From Veillonella sp. (lineage in GTDB: Bacteria; Bacillota; Negativicutes; Veillonellales; Veillonellaceae), in NCBI RefSeq assembly GCF_018364065.1, contig NZ_JAGZMO010000006.1, positions 1 to 64,000 of the forward strand: DNA of 64,000 bases, written 5' to 3'. Below are positions 39,178 to 47,352 of the stretch, one piece after another. Position 1 is the stretch's first letter, and each line of letters starts with the position of its first letter. The notes beneath the pieces are model-generated. The model saw only the letters and a list, made by a program, of their open reading frames with translations. It was not told the origin of the DNA and searched no databases. Both the position numbers and the translations under genes were made by a program.

Positions 39178-39207
39178 AGAAAAAGAGGAGGCCGCGCCTC
39201 CTCTTTG
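39178..39207 (-). terminator. Terminator of the glycosyltransferase-peptidase pair
   Basis: AAAGAGGAGGC pairs with GCCTCCTCTTT around a CG loop, followed on the minus strand by TTCTG. It lies 30 nt after the C40 peptidase stop. Confidence 0.85.
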
Positions 39208-39237
39208 AATACACTCTGTATAATTACACTGCCTGAA

Positions 39238-40218
39238 TTACATAACTCGCTTAGCGCCAATGTAACGTTCGCCCCAATAGCCGCCGGCCATATCGGCAAT
39301 CGCTACACCGCTGCTGGAAGTGGCACTGATAAATTTACCTTCACCAATATAAATCCCCGAATGGGATACGCCCTTCTCATAGGTTTCAAAGAACACTAAA
39401 TCGCCCGGTTGCAAATTCGTCTTCGACACCGTTTTACCTACTGTATACTGCTCGTCGGCAGAGCGCGGTAAAATAATGCCCTTCTTGGCAAATACGTAAT
39501 GTACGTACCCGGAGCAGTCAAAGCCCTTCGGCGTATTGCCGCCGAATACATACGGCACACCGCGATAATGTTCCGCTTCCGTAATAATATCACGTACAGA
39601 CTTCGATACAGGACCGGTCTTAGTGAATACGAAATTTTCATCCAACGGATCCAATAAACTGTCGTTCTTGGACGGTTTATTGCTTTCCTTATCGGATGTT
39701 ACCTTTTTATTATCGGACTTTTTATCGTTAGACTTTTTGTCATTGGACTTCTTGTCAGATTTAGTTTTCTTTTTATCCGAATCAGATGCTTTCGTCGCAT
39801 CTTTCTTGGACTTCGTATTGGACGTTACCGCTTTATCGGATGTGACGCCGTCAGTCTTACTCTTCTGGCTGGCAGCCCATTCGGCGGCAATCTTGTCCTC
39901 AGACATTTTGCCTAAAGAACTGAGCTTGCTCGTGTCCATGTCCTTCCCCATCAACGCTTTATAGGTAGCACTGTCCACTACACCATTTACAGGGAGCCCC
40001 TTATCCTTCTGGAATAAGCGTACAGCCCATTTCGTATTGGCATCATACTCGCCGTTAGGTCGAGCCTGATAGCCCGCAGCAATCAGTTTTTTCTGGATGG
40101 CCGGAATCTCTCCGCCCTTCGTCCCGTACTCATAACCGGCTGCGCCTACTACTGTGTATGTCCCTACACATAGCACCATAGCCACCATGATAGAGAGCTT
40201 CTTATATTGGTATCTCAT
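39238..40218 (-). CDS. C40 (NlpC/P60) peptidase with peptidoglycan-binding domain
   Basis: A 326-aa exported protein. It has a signal segment (residues about 8-27), a PG_binding_1 domain (GGEIPAIQKKLIAAGY to LPVNGVVDSATYKALMG, about 34-92), a Lys/Ser/Asp-rich linker (about 120-185, with KKSND repeats) and a C-terminal NlpC/P60 domain. The nucleophile is in GFDCSGYVHYVF and the base in VSHSGIYIGEGKF. The third catalytic residue, usually His in F(V/I)HA, is replaced: the sequence reads FISATSSSG. It probably cleaves peptide stems of peptidoglycan. It overlaps the glycosyltransferase by 4 bp. Confidence 0.9.
   Translation of the reverse strand: MRYQYKKLSIMVAMVLCVGTYTVVGAAGYEYGTKGGEIPAIQKKLIAAGYQARPNGEYDANTKWAVRLFQKDKGLPVNGVVDSATYKALMGKDMDTSKLSSLGKMSEDKIAAEWAASQKSKTDGVTSDKAVTSNTKSKKDATKASDSDKKKTKSDKKSNDKKSNDKKSDNKKVTSDKESNKPSKNDSLLDPLDENFVFTKTGPVSKSVRDIITEAEHYRGVPYVFGGNTPKGFDCSGYVHYVFAKKGIILPRSADEQYTVGKTVSKTNLQPGDLVFFETYEKGVSHSGIYIGEGKFISATSSSGVAIADMAGGYWGERYIGAKRVM
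39700..39770 (-). repeat. 15-bp in-frame repeats coding the KKSND linker
   Basis: Three consecutive related units of about 15 bp (plus-strand GACTTTTTATCGTTA, GACTTTTTGTCATTG, GACTTCTTGTCAGAT) encode the SDKKSNDKKSNDKKSD part of the linker. Length changes by slippage would stay in frame. Confidence 0.7.
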
Positions 40219-41153
40219 CGTGTTTCCTCATCGCAATTAATGCTTTCACGTATCCAGTATAGTGGTCGATGTTTCACTTCCTCAAACACGCGACCTACAT
40301 ATTCACCAATGATACCGATGCAAACGAGTTGTACGCCACCAAGGAAGAAAATGGAAACTCCCAAAGTTGCCCAGCCGCTTACGGCGCTATCTGTAAAGAA
40401 GTGAACAAACAAGATATGTAGAATCATTATAATACTTAAAATACCGGATAATAAGCCGATGTAAAATGCGGCGCGAAGCGGCACATTGGAAAAGGCCGCA
40501 ATGCCGTCCAAGGCGAAGTGCAACATTTTGCGCACGCTGAACTTGGATGTGCCTGCAAATCGAGGCGGTGCCACGAAGTGAATCTCCGCCTGCTTATAAC
40601 CGATATCGCCTACGATACCGCGTAGAAAACGCCCGTGCTCTCTGAACTTAAGTAAGGTGTCAAGAGCCTTGCGATTCATCAGACGGAAGTCTGATCCCCC
40701 TTCTACGATTGGTACATTGGCCATTTTATTCATTAATTTGTAATAATATTTTGAAGTGAACGCTTTCATCCAACTCGCATCTTCTGTAGAATCGCGAATG
40801 GTGCGCACCACATCATTGCCTTCTTCCCAAAGCTTTACAAGCTGTGGAATCAGTTCAGGCGGATGCTGCATATCACCGTCCATGGTGATTACGGCGTCGC
40901 CCTTTGCGTGATCAAGGCCACAGGTAAGTGCCAGTTGATGTCCGAAGTTACGGGCTAACAGCAAAACCTTTACAGCCGAATCTTCTTCCGCAATATGTCC
41001 CAGCATAATAGCGGAGTTGTCGGATGAACCATCATCCACGAAGATTATTTCCTGTTCGTAAGGCAGCGTATTAAGCACCTCTTTGACCGAACTATAAAAC
41101 TTTTTTATATTAGCCTCTTCATTATAAACAGGCACAACTATTGACAATAACAT
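40215..41153 (-). CDS. Family 2 glycosyltransferase (GtrB/DPM1-like)
   Basis: A 312-aa membrane-associated transferase. The GT-A domain has LSIVVPVYNEEANIKKFY, EIIFVDDGSSDNSA, and the metal-binding ITMDGDMQHPPELIPQLV. Two C-terminal membrane segments (residues about 228-250 and 262-285) and GEYVGRVFEEVKHRPLYWI are typical of polyprenyl-phosphate glycosyltransferases. The acceptor is probably undecaprenyl phosphate. It is cotranscribed and overlaps by 4 bp with a wall peptidase, suggesting an envelope role. Confidence 0.88.
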   Translation of the reverse strand: MLLSIVVPVYNEEANIKKFYSSVKEVLNTLPYEQEIIFVDDGSSDNSAIMLGHIAEEDSAVKVLLLARNFGHQLALTCGLDHAKGDAVITMDGDMQHPPELIPQLVKLWEEGNDVVRTIRDSTEDASWMKAFTSKYYYKLMNKMANVPIVEGGSDFRLMNRKALDTLLKFREHGRFLRGIVGDIGYKQAEIHFVAPPRFAGTSKFSVRKMLHFALDGIAAFSNVPLRAAFYIGLLSGILSIIMILHILFVHFFTDSAVSGWATLGVSIFFLGGVQLVCIGIIGEYVGRVFEEVKHRPLYWIRESINCDEETR

Positions 41154-41183
41154 ACACTGCCTCCGTTAATCTATTGCGTTTTC

Positions 41184-41212
41184 ATTTTACTATTTTTTCG
41201 TCACTTTGGCAA
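41184..41212 (-). promoter_or_regulatory. Glycosyltransferase promoter
   Basis: TTGCCA (41207-41212), a 17-bp spacer and TAAAAT (41184-41189) on the minus strand. Confidence 0.5.
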
Positions 41213-41324
41213 ATCAATAGTATTATATTATATGTGATTCACTTATACTTTGCAAGGGGATGAACGGGACGAATATAGCTACCCCTTCCCCAATGTGGAA
41301 AAACCGGCTTATTTCTTTGTATAA

Positions 41325-41353
41325 TTGACGAGTTCTGTATAACATTTTATACT
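41325..41353 (+). promoter_or_regulatory. Promoter of the small secreted protein
   Basis: TTGACG (41325-41330), a 17-bp spacer and TATACT (41348-41353) on the plus strand. Confidence 0.6.
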
Positions 41354-41537
41354 AATTGTAAATGAATTATCCGCTGTAGAAGCAGTACTAATAAATTTAT
41401 TTTGACAGCTGCCTATTAGGCCCTATACGAATTGTCGTTGCCATCTTATTCATGTCATATAAGAATACTCATAGGCACCTTATGAAAATAGGTACTGCAG
41501 TTTTAATAACAATCAACATCAGAAACGGAGTAATAAT

Positions 41538-42068
41538 ATGAAAAAAATATCTCGCCTAGGTTTCGCCTTTGTATTGGCCGCATCATTTGCAGCAACAACA
41601 TTTACAGCACCTGTTGGTGCCGCCTCCAACGTTCCCGTTGAGGCCAAGTATACTGACACGCAATCCGGTCAAGTGTACGGCGAAAAAATGAACGACAACG
41701 ATATGTCCGCTATGGGTATTTCGTTGGGAGCAAGCTTACAAAATCTTACCAATGAATTGGGCAAACCGGATGATTATAATTTGAAAGCCGGTCGTTCCGG
41801 TATTTCTGTCACATATGACGGCGTCACTTTCTTCGGCAATCCGGTAGATCGCATCGTCATTGTGGACAAAAGCCATGCTACCAATCGAGGCATCAAAGTA
41901 GGTGACAAATTGGACGCTGTGAGCGGCGCATACGGCCAGCCTGACCTTATTACCGACACGTACTGGTTCTATGGCCAGTTTAAAGCGGGCACCAATGAAA
42001 AGTACGGCATTCTCTTCTTCTACGAAGGAAATAAAGTTACACGAATCCTTATTACCAGCGGCGTTTAA
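41538..42068 (+). CDS. Small secreted protein with internal duplication, unknown
   Basis: A 176-aa protein with a clear signal peptide (cleavage near VGAAS, residue about 29). Two related blocks follow: MGISLGASLQNLTNELGKPDDY (about 59-80) and RGIKVGDKLDAVSGAYGQPDL (about 117-137). Each has the pattern G-(I/V)-x-x-G-x-x-L-x-x-(L/V)-x-x-x-(Y/L)-G-x-P-D. Similar blocks occur in small exported proteins such as the SmpA/OmlA group, but I do not recognise the family. The ribosome site is AACGGAG. Confidence 0.7.
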   Translation: MKKISRLGFAFVLAASFAATTFTAPVGAASNVPVEAKYTDTQSGQVYGEKMNDNDMSAMGISLGASLQNLTNELGKPDDYNLKAGRSGISVTYDGVTFFGNPVDRIVIVDKSHATNRGIKVGDKLDAVSGAYGQPDLITDTYWFYGQFKAGTNEKYGILFFYEGNKVTRILITSGV

Positions 42069-42149
42069 AGCCCGAAAAACGGTTTATTCCGCAAATCTAA
42101 TTATATAAAAGGGCTAGGACAAAACGATTTGCCCTGTAAGCAACCTAAA

Positions 42150-42211
42150 TAAAGAAGGCTATAACAAATTGCAAGTTTAAATACTGCAGTTCGTTATAGC
42201 CTCTTTTTTTT
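42150..42211. terminator. Terminator between the secreted protein and the hya operon
   Basis: AGGCTATAAC (42156-42165) pairs with GTTATAGCCT (42193-42202) around a long loop, with eight T on the plus strand and AAAGAA on the other side. Confidence 0.8.
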
Positions 42212-42247
42212 GTAAGTATACGTGTACTACGCAGTAACCGCAGCCCC

Positions 42248-42263
42248 ATACGTTTAAACGTAT
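42248..42263. repeat. 16-bp perfect palindrome in the hya 3' region
   Basis: ATACGTTTAAACGTAT is a perfect palindrome between the last hya gene stop and the terminator. GTATACGT words occur on both sides (42216-42231 and 42278-42285), so the interval is repetitive like other 3' regions here. Confidence 0.75.
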
Positions 42264-42293
42264 AGTTCTACTACACTGTATACGTCAGATCAA

Positions 42294-42671
42294 TTACACA
42301 TCCGCCGCATCGATCCAGGTCTGCAGTTCCTTTTCCGCTTCTATAATGTCTTCGTCAAAGGCACCACACAAGCTAGGATAGCGACCCACTTCGATGGTAT
42401 ATACAATCGCTTCATCGCGAGGATTGCGGAATGTACCGAGCCAGATACCGGAGAACTGTGTTTCATACCACTCTACCGGCTGATCAGTCTCTGTAAAATT
42501 AATCGTAATGGTACCACGTCCCAACGTTTCCATCACTTCCACCTGTTCCTCCATAGTGAGGCCGGTTTTTTCAATGTAAATCGTGTGAGTCTCTCCGGTT
42601 TCGCGAAGATTCTTTAACGCAGTCTGCAATTCCCATAAAATGGCCTTTATATTGCCATAATGTTCAATCAT
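42294..42671 (-). CDS. HyaF/HupH-type hydrogenase expression protein, C-terminal-domain only
   Basis: A 125-aa protein. LGRGTITINFTETDQPVEWYET, SGIWLGTFRN and AIVYTIEVGRYPSL fit the C-terminal domain of HupH/HyaF, which helps mature the hydrogenase small subunit. It is shorter than full HyaF (about 280 aa), so only that domain is present. It overlaps hyaD by 4 bp and ends the hya operon. Confidence 0.75.
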   Translation of the reverse strand: MIEHYGNIKAILWELQTALKNLRETGETHTIYIEKTGLTMEEQVEVMETLGRGTITINFTETDQPVEWYETQFSGIWLGTFRNPRDEAIVYTIEVGRYPSLCGAFDEDIIEAEKELQTWIDAADV

Positions 42672-43156
42672 CGTTTCTGTACCTCAATTCCCCACGCTTC
42701 CAATTGTTTGATCACGCGGGCTTTCACATCCGGCAATACGGCGCGAACCGTGTCCGAAACTTCTAATCCCAGCTCCAGACTTTCCGGTTCCACACCTATG
42801 ACCACCGCATCTTCCAGCGGATCTTCCTGTAATGCTCTAATTCGTAAAATATCCTGCATCCCCACTTCATGAACAGAAATGTGATCCGTAAAATAGGACT
42901 CCATTTCCTCATGAGGGAATTCGTAGACAGTGCCCGGTGCATCGCCGCCGTTGATGGCGTCAACCAATAACAGCTTTGTCATGCCGCGCATGTATGTGAG
43001 CAGCTCCATACCCATGGTGCCGCCGTCAATGATATTTACAGGCGGTGTAAACTCGTACTCCGCGTCCAACTCATTGACCACATGAACGCCCAGCCCTTCA
43101 TCGGTGAGCAGAATATTTCCCACACCCAACACGGTGATATTACTTTCGTTTACCAT
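42668..43156 (-). CDS. hyaD: Hydrogenase maturation endopeptidase HyaD
   Basis: A 162-aa nickel-dependent peptidase (M52) that trims the C-terminal tail of the large subunit. LGVGNILLTDEGLGVHVVNEL carries the first metal-binding Glu, LLVDAINGGDAPGTVYEF the Asp, and ISVHEVGMQDILR the His. The ATG at 43156 follows GAGGATTTGT and overlaps the cytochrome gene by 17 bp; the longer open frame has no family similarity. Confidence 0.9.
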   Translation of the reverse strand: MVNESNITVLGVGNILLTDEGLGVHVVNELDAEYEFTPPVNIIDGGTMGMELLTYMRGMTKLLLVDAINGGDAPGTVYEFPHEEMESYFTDHISVHEVGMQDILRIRALQEDPLEDAVVIGVEPESLELGLEVSDTVRAVLPDVKARVIKQLEAWGIEVQKR

Positions 43157-43853
43157 ACAAATCCTCAATATCTTCAGGATCATGAGGATAGAACTCCATG
43201 CCTGAAACCATGCTGGACACTTCGCCGGACTCTTCCATAACATCTTCGCGGAATGCAAGGTAAACGTGCATAACCGTGAACAGCAGGAAGCACCAGGCAA
43301 TATAATGATGAATAATATGCGTATCGTATTCGCTAAACAGTAAATTAATCGGGTTGAAAATCTTCGCCACGAAGCTGTCCGGTCTAATCTGTGAGAACAT
43401 GGCCAAACCGGTGCAGATTTCCAAGAACATCAAGATGTACACGATTAAATAACTTGTGCGAGCCAAGGAGTTTCGCAATACACGATGCTCTTCCTGACGA
43501 GGAAGCATCAGATAATGCAGGAACGTCTGTTTAATCCCCACCCAGTAAAGGCGGCTTCTAAACTTAGGCAACAAGCGATCTCCGCGATAGCGGATAGCGC
43601 CATAAATACGGAATACGAACGCGAAAATAAGCACGAATGCAAAGGTAAAATGAACACGGCGAATTGTTTCCATGGAAAACCAGCTGGTAATCGCTTCCGC
43701 CGGCTCACGACCTACAAACATACTGAATCCGGGATCTCCGATGTAGAGGCCGGTCCAGAATAAAAATGTAACACAAAGCACCATGGTCCAGTGAAATATG
43801 CGGAGCCACAGGCTGAACACGCGATACGGTTTCTTATCCGGCTGTTGCAGCAT
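43140..43853 (-). CDS. hyaC: Ni/Fe-hydrogenase b-type cytochrome subunit
   Basis: A 237-aa inner membrane diheme cytochrome that passes electrons from the hydrogenase to the quinone pool. It has four hydrophobic segments. Candidate heme ligands are in RIFHWTMVLC, RRVHFTFAFVLIFAF, and HHYIAWCFLLFTVMHVYLA. It lies 14 nt after the large subunit. Confidence 0.92.
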   Translation of the reverse strand: MLQQPDKKPYRVFSLWLRIFHWTMVLCVTFLFWTGLYIGDPGFSMFVGREPAEAITSWFSMETIRRVHFTFAFVLIFAFVFRIYGAIRYRGDRLLPKFRSRLYWVGIKQTFLHYLMLPRQEEHRVLRNSLARTSYLIVYILMFLEICTGLAMFSQIRPDSFVAKIFNPINLLFSEYDTHIIHHYIAWCFLLFTVMHVYLAFREDVMEESGEVSSMVSGMEFYPHDPEDIEDLYGKRK

Positions 43854-43867
43854 ATAAATCCCCCCTA

Positions 43868-45769
43868 TTATTTACACATAGCATCGGTATTAACAGAGAC
43901 GATTTTTTCGCCTTTTTTGTTATATAAGTGTGTTGCACAGGCCAGACAAGGGTCGAAGGAATGGATGCCTTTCAAGATTTCAAGTGGTTTATCAGGAATC
44001 TTTACTCGTGTATCCATCATGTTGGATTCGTACGCACCATGTTCGTTGGCCACAGTTTTCGGACACGCATTCCAAGTTGTCGGAACGATACACTGATAGT
44101 TGTCGATTTTGCCGTCTTTGATTACGCACCAGTGACCAAGACCGCCGCGAGGCGCATCCAATAAGCCAACACCTTTCGCTTCTTTTGGCCAAGTGTTAGG
44201 ATCAAAGTTTGTCATATTGGCAACGCTGGTGTCGCCGCCTTTAATGTTGGCAATCAATTTGTTGTAGAAGTATTGGCTCAAGTTAACGGCAATCTGCGCA
44301 TCCAATGCACGACAAGCCGTACGGCCTACGGTACTGCACATCCAAACATGAGCAGGTACGCCCAATACGGAGGATACAGTGTCAATCTGTTTAACCATCA
44401 TCTGTTCCGCCCAGGTTGGGTTGGAAATGATGCCCTGTTTTACCTTCGTATACACTACGATATACTTGGCCAAAGGACCAACTTCGCAAGCGCCGCCCTT
44501 GTATGTAGGCGATTTAATCCAGGAATATTTCTTGGTTTCATCAAGGAATTCCCAATGTTCTTTAGTCCCTGTTTTAGGGCCTGTATAGTTAGGTTCAGTA
44601 ACACCTTCACTTGGATGAAGTGTCTTTTTACCGCTAGGATAGTTGAACCAGGAGTGTTCTACTTCTTCAGACAAGAAGTCAGGGTTCATAAGGTCTTCCC
44701 CTTCCAGTGGAAGGAATTTTGCCTTATCTACGCCGAGAGCGAAGTCTTCAACAACGCCGTTGGCACGAACCATGGATTTCTTGAAATAGTCGCCGTCCTT
44801 AACGCCGGTGTATGGTTCATCAGGATAACCGCCGTAAGCGAGTACGCGTTTCTTGGATAAACCGCCGCCGTCAACCATGCCGGCTTTTACGTAAATCTGA
44901 CCTACCGCCAATACGTCAGGCAGGTAGAAGTAGTTTACCAAGTCTTTTGCAAGTGCAAGAGATTCATCAACCACAGCCAAACGAGCCGCATTGACAGGGG
45001 CGTTCATGTCGTCCATGGAAATGGCGCATGGCATGCCGCCTACGATGTAGTGTGGATGCGGGTTCTTACCGCCGAACACAACATGAGGTGTAACCATGTC
45101 ACGTTGTTTGTCCAAAATGTTAAGGTAATGTGCTACGGCCATCAAATGTACTTCAGGAGGAAGTAACTGATAGTCCGGATGATCCCACCATTGAGCGGCG
45201 AAAATACCTAACTGGCCGCTATCAACGATTTTCTTAACTTTCGCCTGGATTGCCGCATAGTATGTAGCATTTCCTTTAGGGAATTCTTTTGGATAAGCGG
45301 ACAAGGTGGACTCGGTTTCAGCCGGTTGCAATCCACTAATGTTATATGTCTTTAAAATTGTTTCCTGAATGGCCGCTGTTTTAGCAGGGTCCGCTTTCAA
45401 AGCTTCTACCGGACTTACCCAGTCGAGGGCATGTAAATGATAGAAGTGAACAATATGGTCATGTGCATCTAAGCAGCTGTGCATAATGTTACGGATATAG
45501 TTGGCATTCTTAGGAATCTGGATGCCCAATGCGTCTTCTACGCAACGCAAGGAAGCCAACGCATGAGTGGATGTACAAACACCGCAAATACGCTGTACGA
45601 AGGCCCATACATCGCGAGGGTCGCGATTCTTCGCAACCAATTCAATGCCGCGCCACGCTGTCCCGCTGGACAGGGCGTCTTCAACTTTTCCCGTTGCTTC
45701 ATCAACATTTACTTCTACACGTAAATGTCCTTCAATACGGGTAACGGGATCTACTACCACACGCTTCAT
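43868..45769 (-). CDS. hyaB: [NiFe] uptake hydrogenase large subunit
   Basis: A 633-aa subunit holding the Ni-Fe centre. The N-terminal L1 motif RICGVCTSTHALAS (residues about 61-74) and the C-terminal L4 motif DPCLACATH supply the four cysteines. The tail after ATH (about 19 residues) should be removed by HyaD. Together with the small subunit, HyaC and HyaD this is a membrane-bound H2-oxidising enzyme of the Hya/group 1 type. Its ATG overlaps the hyaA stop codon by one base. Confidence 0.96.
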   Translation of the reverse strand: MKRVVVDPVTRIEGHLRVEVNVDEATGKVEDALSSGTAWRGIELVAKNRDPRDVWAFVQRICGVCTSTHALASLRCVEDALGIQIPKNANYIRNIMHSCLDAHDHIVHFYHLHALDWVSPVEALKADPAKTAAIQETILKTYNISGLQPAETESTLSAYPKEFPKGNATYYAAIQAKVKKIVDSGQLGIFAAQWWDHPDYQLLPPEVHLMAVAHYLNILDKQRDMVTPHVVFGGKNPHPHYIVGGMPCAISMDDMNAPVNAARLAVVDESLALAKDLVNYFYLPDVLAVGQIYVKAGMVDGGGLSKKRVLAYGGYPDEPYTGVKDGDYFKKSMVRANGVVEDFALGVDKAKFLPLEGEDLMNPDFLSEEVEHSWFNYPSGKKTLHPSEGVTEPNYTGPKTGTKEHWEFLDETKKYSWIKSPTYKGGACEVGPLAKYIVVYTKVKQGIISNPTWAEQMMVKQIDTVSSVLGVPAHVWMCSTVGRTACRALDAQIAVNLSQYFYNKLIANIKGGDTSVANMTNFDPNTWPKEAKGVGLLDAPRGGLGHWCVIKDGKIDNYQCIVPTTWNACPKTVANEHGAYESNMMDTRVKIPDKPLEILKGIHSFDPCLACATHLYNKKGEKIVSVNTDAMCK

Positions 45770-46962
45770 TAATGGTTACCTCCTTCGTTCTTAGACGAAT
45801 CCGTTGCAGCTCCGTCAGCGGCTTTTGCCTGAGCAGCCTGTGTCTGCGCCGCTTTCTTAGCTTCTTCTTCAGCTTTTAATTTCTTTTCCAGCTGAATCGT
45901 ATCATATTTATGTTTTGCCAATGTAACACCGCCATGAGCAACAACGGCACCGAAGGCTGTTAAGCCTGCAATAGTACCTACTGTATCGGCGTCAGTAATC
46001 GTATTGGCCACATGTACCTGAGGCAGACGTTGATAGAAGTGGTCGTTGTCCCAGAACCCTTTTTCACTACAGCCGATACAACCGTGACCGGACTGAATTG
46101 GATAGGACAAACCGTTCCACCAGCGCAAATTACCGCAGGAGTTATACGTAACCGGACCGCGGCAACCTACTTTGTATAAGCACCAGCCGGCTTTAGAACC
46201 TGCATCATCAAATTTTTCTACAAATAGGCCGGAGTCAAAGAATGGACGACGATAGCATGTGTCGTGAATTCGATTACCGTAGAACTGTTTTGGACGGCCT
46301 TCAACATCGAGAGGAGGAATTTCACCGAATAAAGCATAATGCATAATAACACCGGTCATGACTTCCGGAATTGGAGGACAGCCGGGAACCTTAATAATTT
46401 TCTTGCCGGAAACGACGGACGATACGGATACCGTATTTGTCGGATTCGGTTTAGCGGCCTGTACACCGCCCCAAGCGGCACAGGAACCGTATTCAATAAT
46501 AAATGCGGCGCCTTCTGCACATTCTTTAAGCACGTCTACGAACGGACGGCCTCCGACCATACAGAAAGTACCATTGTCGTTTAATGGTACGCCACCTTCT
46601 ACGGCCAACACGTATTGACCCTTTTTGTCCTGCATGATCTTGTGAAGATGCGCTTCAAAAGGAGCCCCTGCGGCAGCTGAGAGTGTGTCATCATATTCAA
46701 GGGAAATCATATTGAGCACAACGTCCGAGGCAAATGGTGATGTGGAGCGGATAAACGACTCATCACAGCCTGTACATTCATGCCCATGAAGCCAAATTAC
46801 AGTTGGTAATTCTTTTGTGTCAGCGGCCTTGACTACTTTGTTTAAAAACGTTGGAGGCATGCCTAATACGGCAGTTAATGCCACACAAGTTTTCACAAAA
46901 GTACGGCGGCTTAGTTTGCGGTCTTGGAATAGTTTCCATAGACTATTTGTCGTCTCTTTCAC
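45769..46962 (-). CDS. hyaA: [NiFe] uptake hydrogenase small subunit, Tat-exported
   Basis: A 397-aa electron-transfer subunit. The Tat motif is RKLSRRTFVKTCVALTAVLG. Fe-S ligands are visible in HGHECTGCDESFIR, YGSCAAWGG, VPGCPPIPE, the DTCYRR and GWCLYKVGCRGP blocks and SGHGCIGCSEKGFWD. A membrane anchor near residue 330 is followed by an unusually long Ala/Lys/Glu-rich tail. I start at the GTG at 46962, seven bases after AAGGGG; the ATG 42 nt upstream has no ribosome site. Confidence 0.95.
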   Translation of the reverse strand: MKETTNSLWKLFQDRKLSRRTFVKTCVALTAVLGMPPTFLNKVVKAADTKELPTVIWLHGHECTGCDESFIRSTSPFASDVVLNMISLEYDDTLSAAAGAPFEAHLHKIMQDKKGQYVLAVEGGVPLNDNGTFCMVGGRPFVDVLKECAEGAAFIIEYGSCAAWGGVQAAKPNPTNTVSVSSVVSGKKIIKVPGCPPIPEVMTGVIMHYALFGEIPPLDVEGRPKQFYGNRIHDTCYRRPFFDSGLFVEKFDDAGSKAGWCLYKVGCRGPVTYNSCGNLRWWNGLSYPIQSGHGCIGCSEKGFWDNDHFYQRLPQVHVANTITDADTVGTIAGLTAFGAVVAHGGVTLAKHKYDTIQLEKKLKAEEEAKKAAQTQAAQAKAADGAATDSSKNEGGNH

Positions 46963-47140
46963 AGGTAGACCCCTTTCATAAGCAATAACTTTACTCTTCC
47001 TCATACTCTACATTTGTATTCTCATGTTCTACATTGTATTGATTATATTATAACAGATATTGCTTGATTTGTTCTATAGAATTTAGGTATACATTCCATA
47101 GTTTTTGACTAAAAGTTCACTATGACAGTTATATTTTATT

Positions 47141-47174
47141 GTAAGCCAAGTCCACTTGCGCAGACTTGGCTTAC
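47141..47174. repeat. 12-bp perfect inverted repeat between hya and trxA
   Basis: GTAAGCCAAGTC (47141-47152) and GACTTGGCTTAC (47163-47174) with a 10-nt loop. It stands where a trxA terminator is expected, but neither strand has a good T run. It may still end or stabilise the trxA transcript. Confidence 0.65.
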
Positions 47175-47184
47175 CTGTTACAAC

Positions 47185-47345
47185 ATATTCAATTATGACT
47201 TACTACTTATGTATTGTACTCATATGCTGTACTTGTATGTGTACTTATACTTGCATATTTGCTTGCACGTATAATCTGTAATTATACGTTGTACTTATAT
47301 CGTACTTATTTTTTAATTGTGTTTTTTACTTATGTTTTTAAAGTA
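47185..47345 (-). repeat. Degenerate AAGTACATA-type repeats after trxA
   Basis: On the minus strand, units such as ATAAGTACGAT, ATAAGTACAACGT, ATAATTACAGATT, ATAAGTACACAT, ACAAGTACAGCAT and ATGAGTACAAT follow each other at 11-14 bp. They share the AGTACATA core with the array after the MFS gene 43 kb away. Confidence 0.75.
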
Positions 47346-47352
47346 TGCGTTC

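Larger units (their letters stand above)
41154..41537. other. Divergent intergenic region, 384 bp
   Basis: It holds the minus-strand glycosyltransferase promoter, one or two plus-strand promoters for the secreted protein, and a leader of about 175 nt before the latter. A second possible plus promoter is TTGACA-16-TATACG (41402-41429). I see no gene in it. Confidence 0.6.
46963..47352. other. Gap between hyaA and trxA
   Basis: It contains a possible minus-strand -10 TATAAT for hya (47047-47052) with a poor -35, the 34-bp hairpin at 47141-47174 and the trxA 3' repeat region. I see no gene in it. Confidence 0.5.

Noticed and set aside
38433..39299. Longer N-terminus of the metal ABC ATPase
   Set aside because: The extra 54 codons cross the terminator of the preceding unit and have no family similarity.
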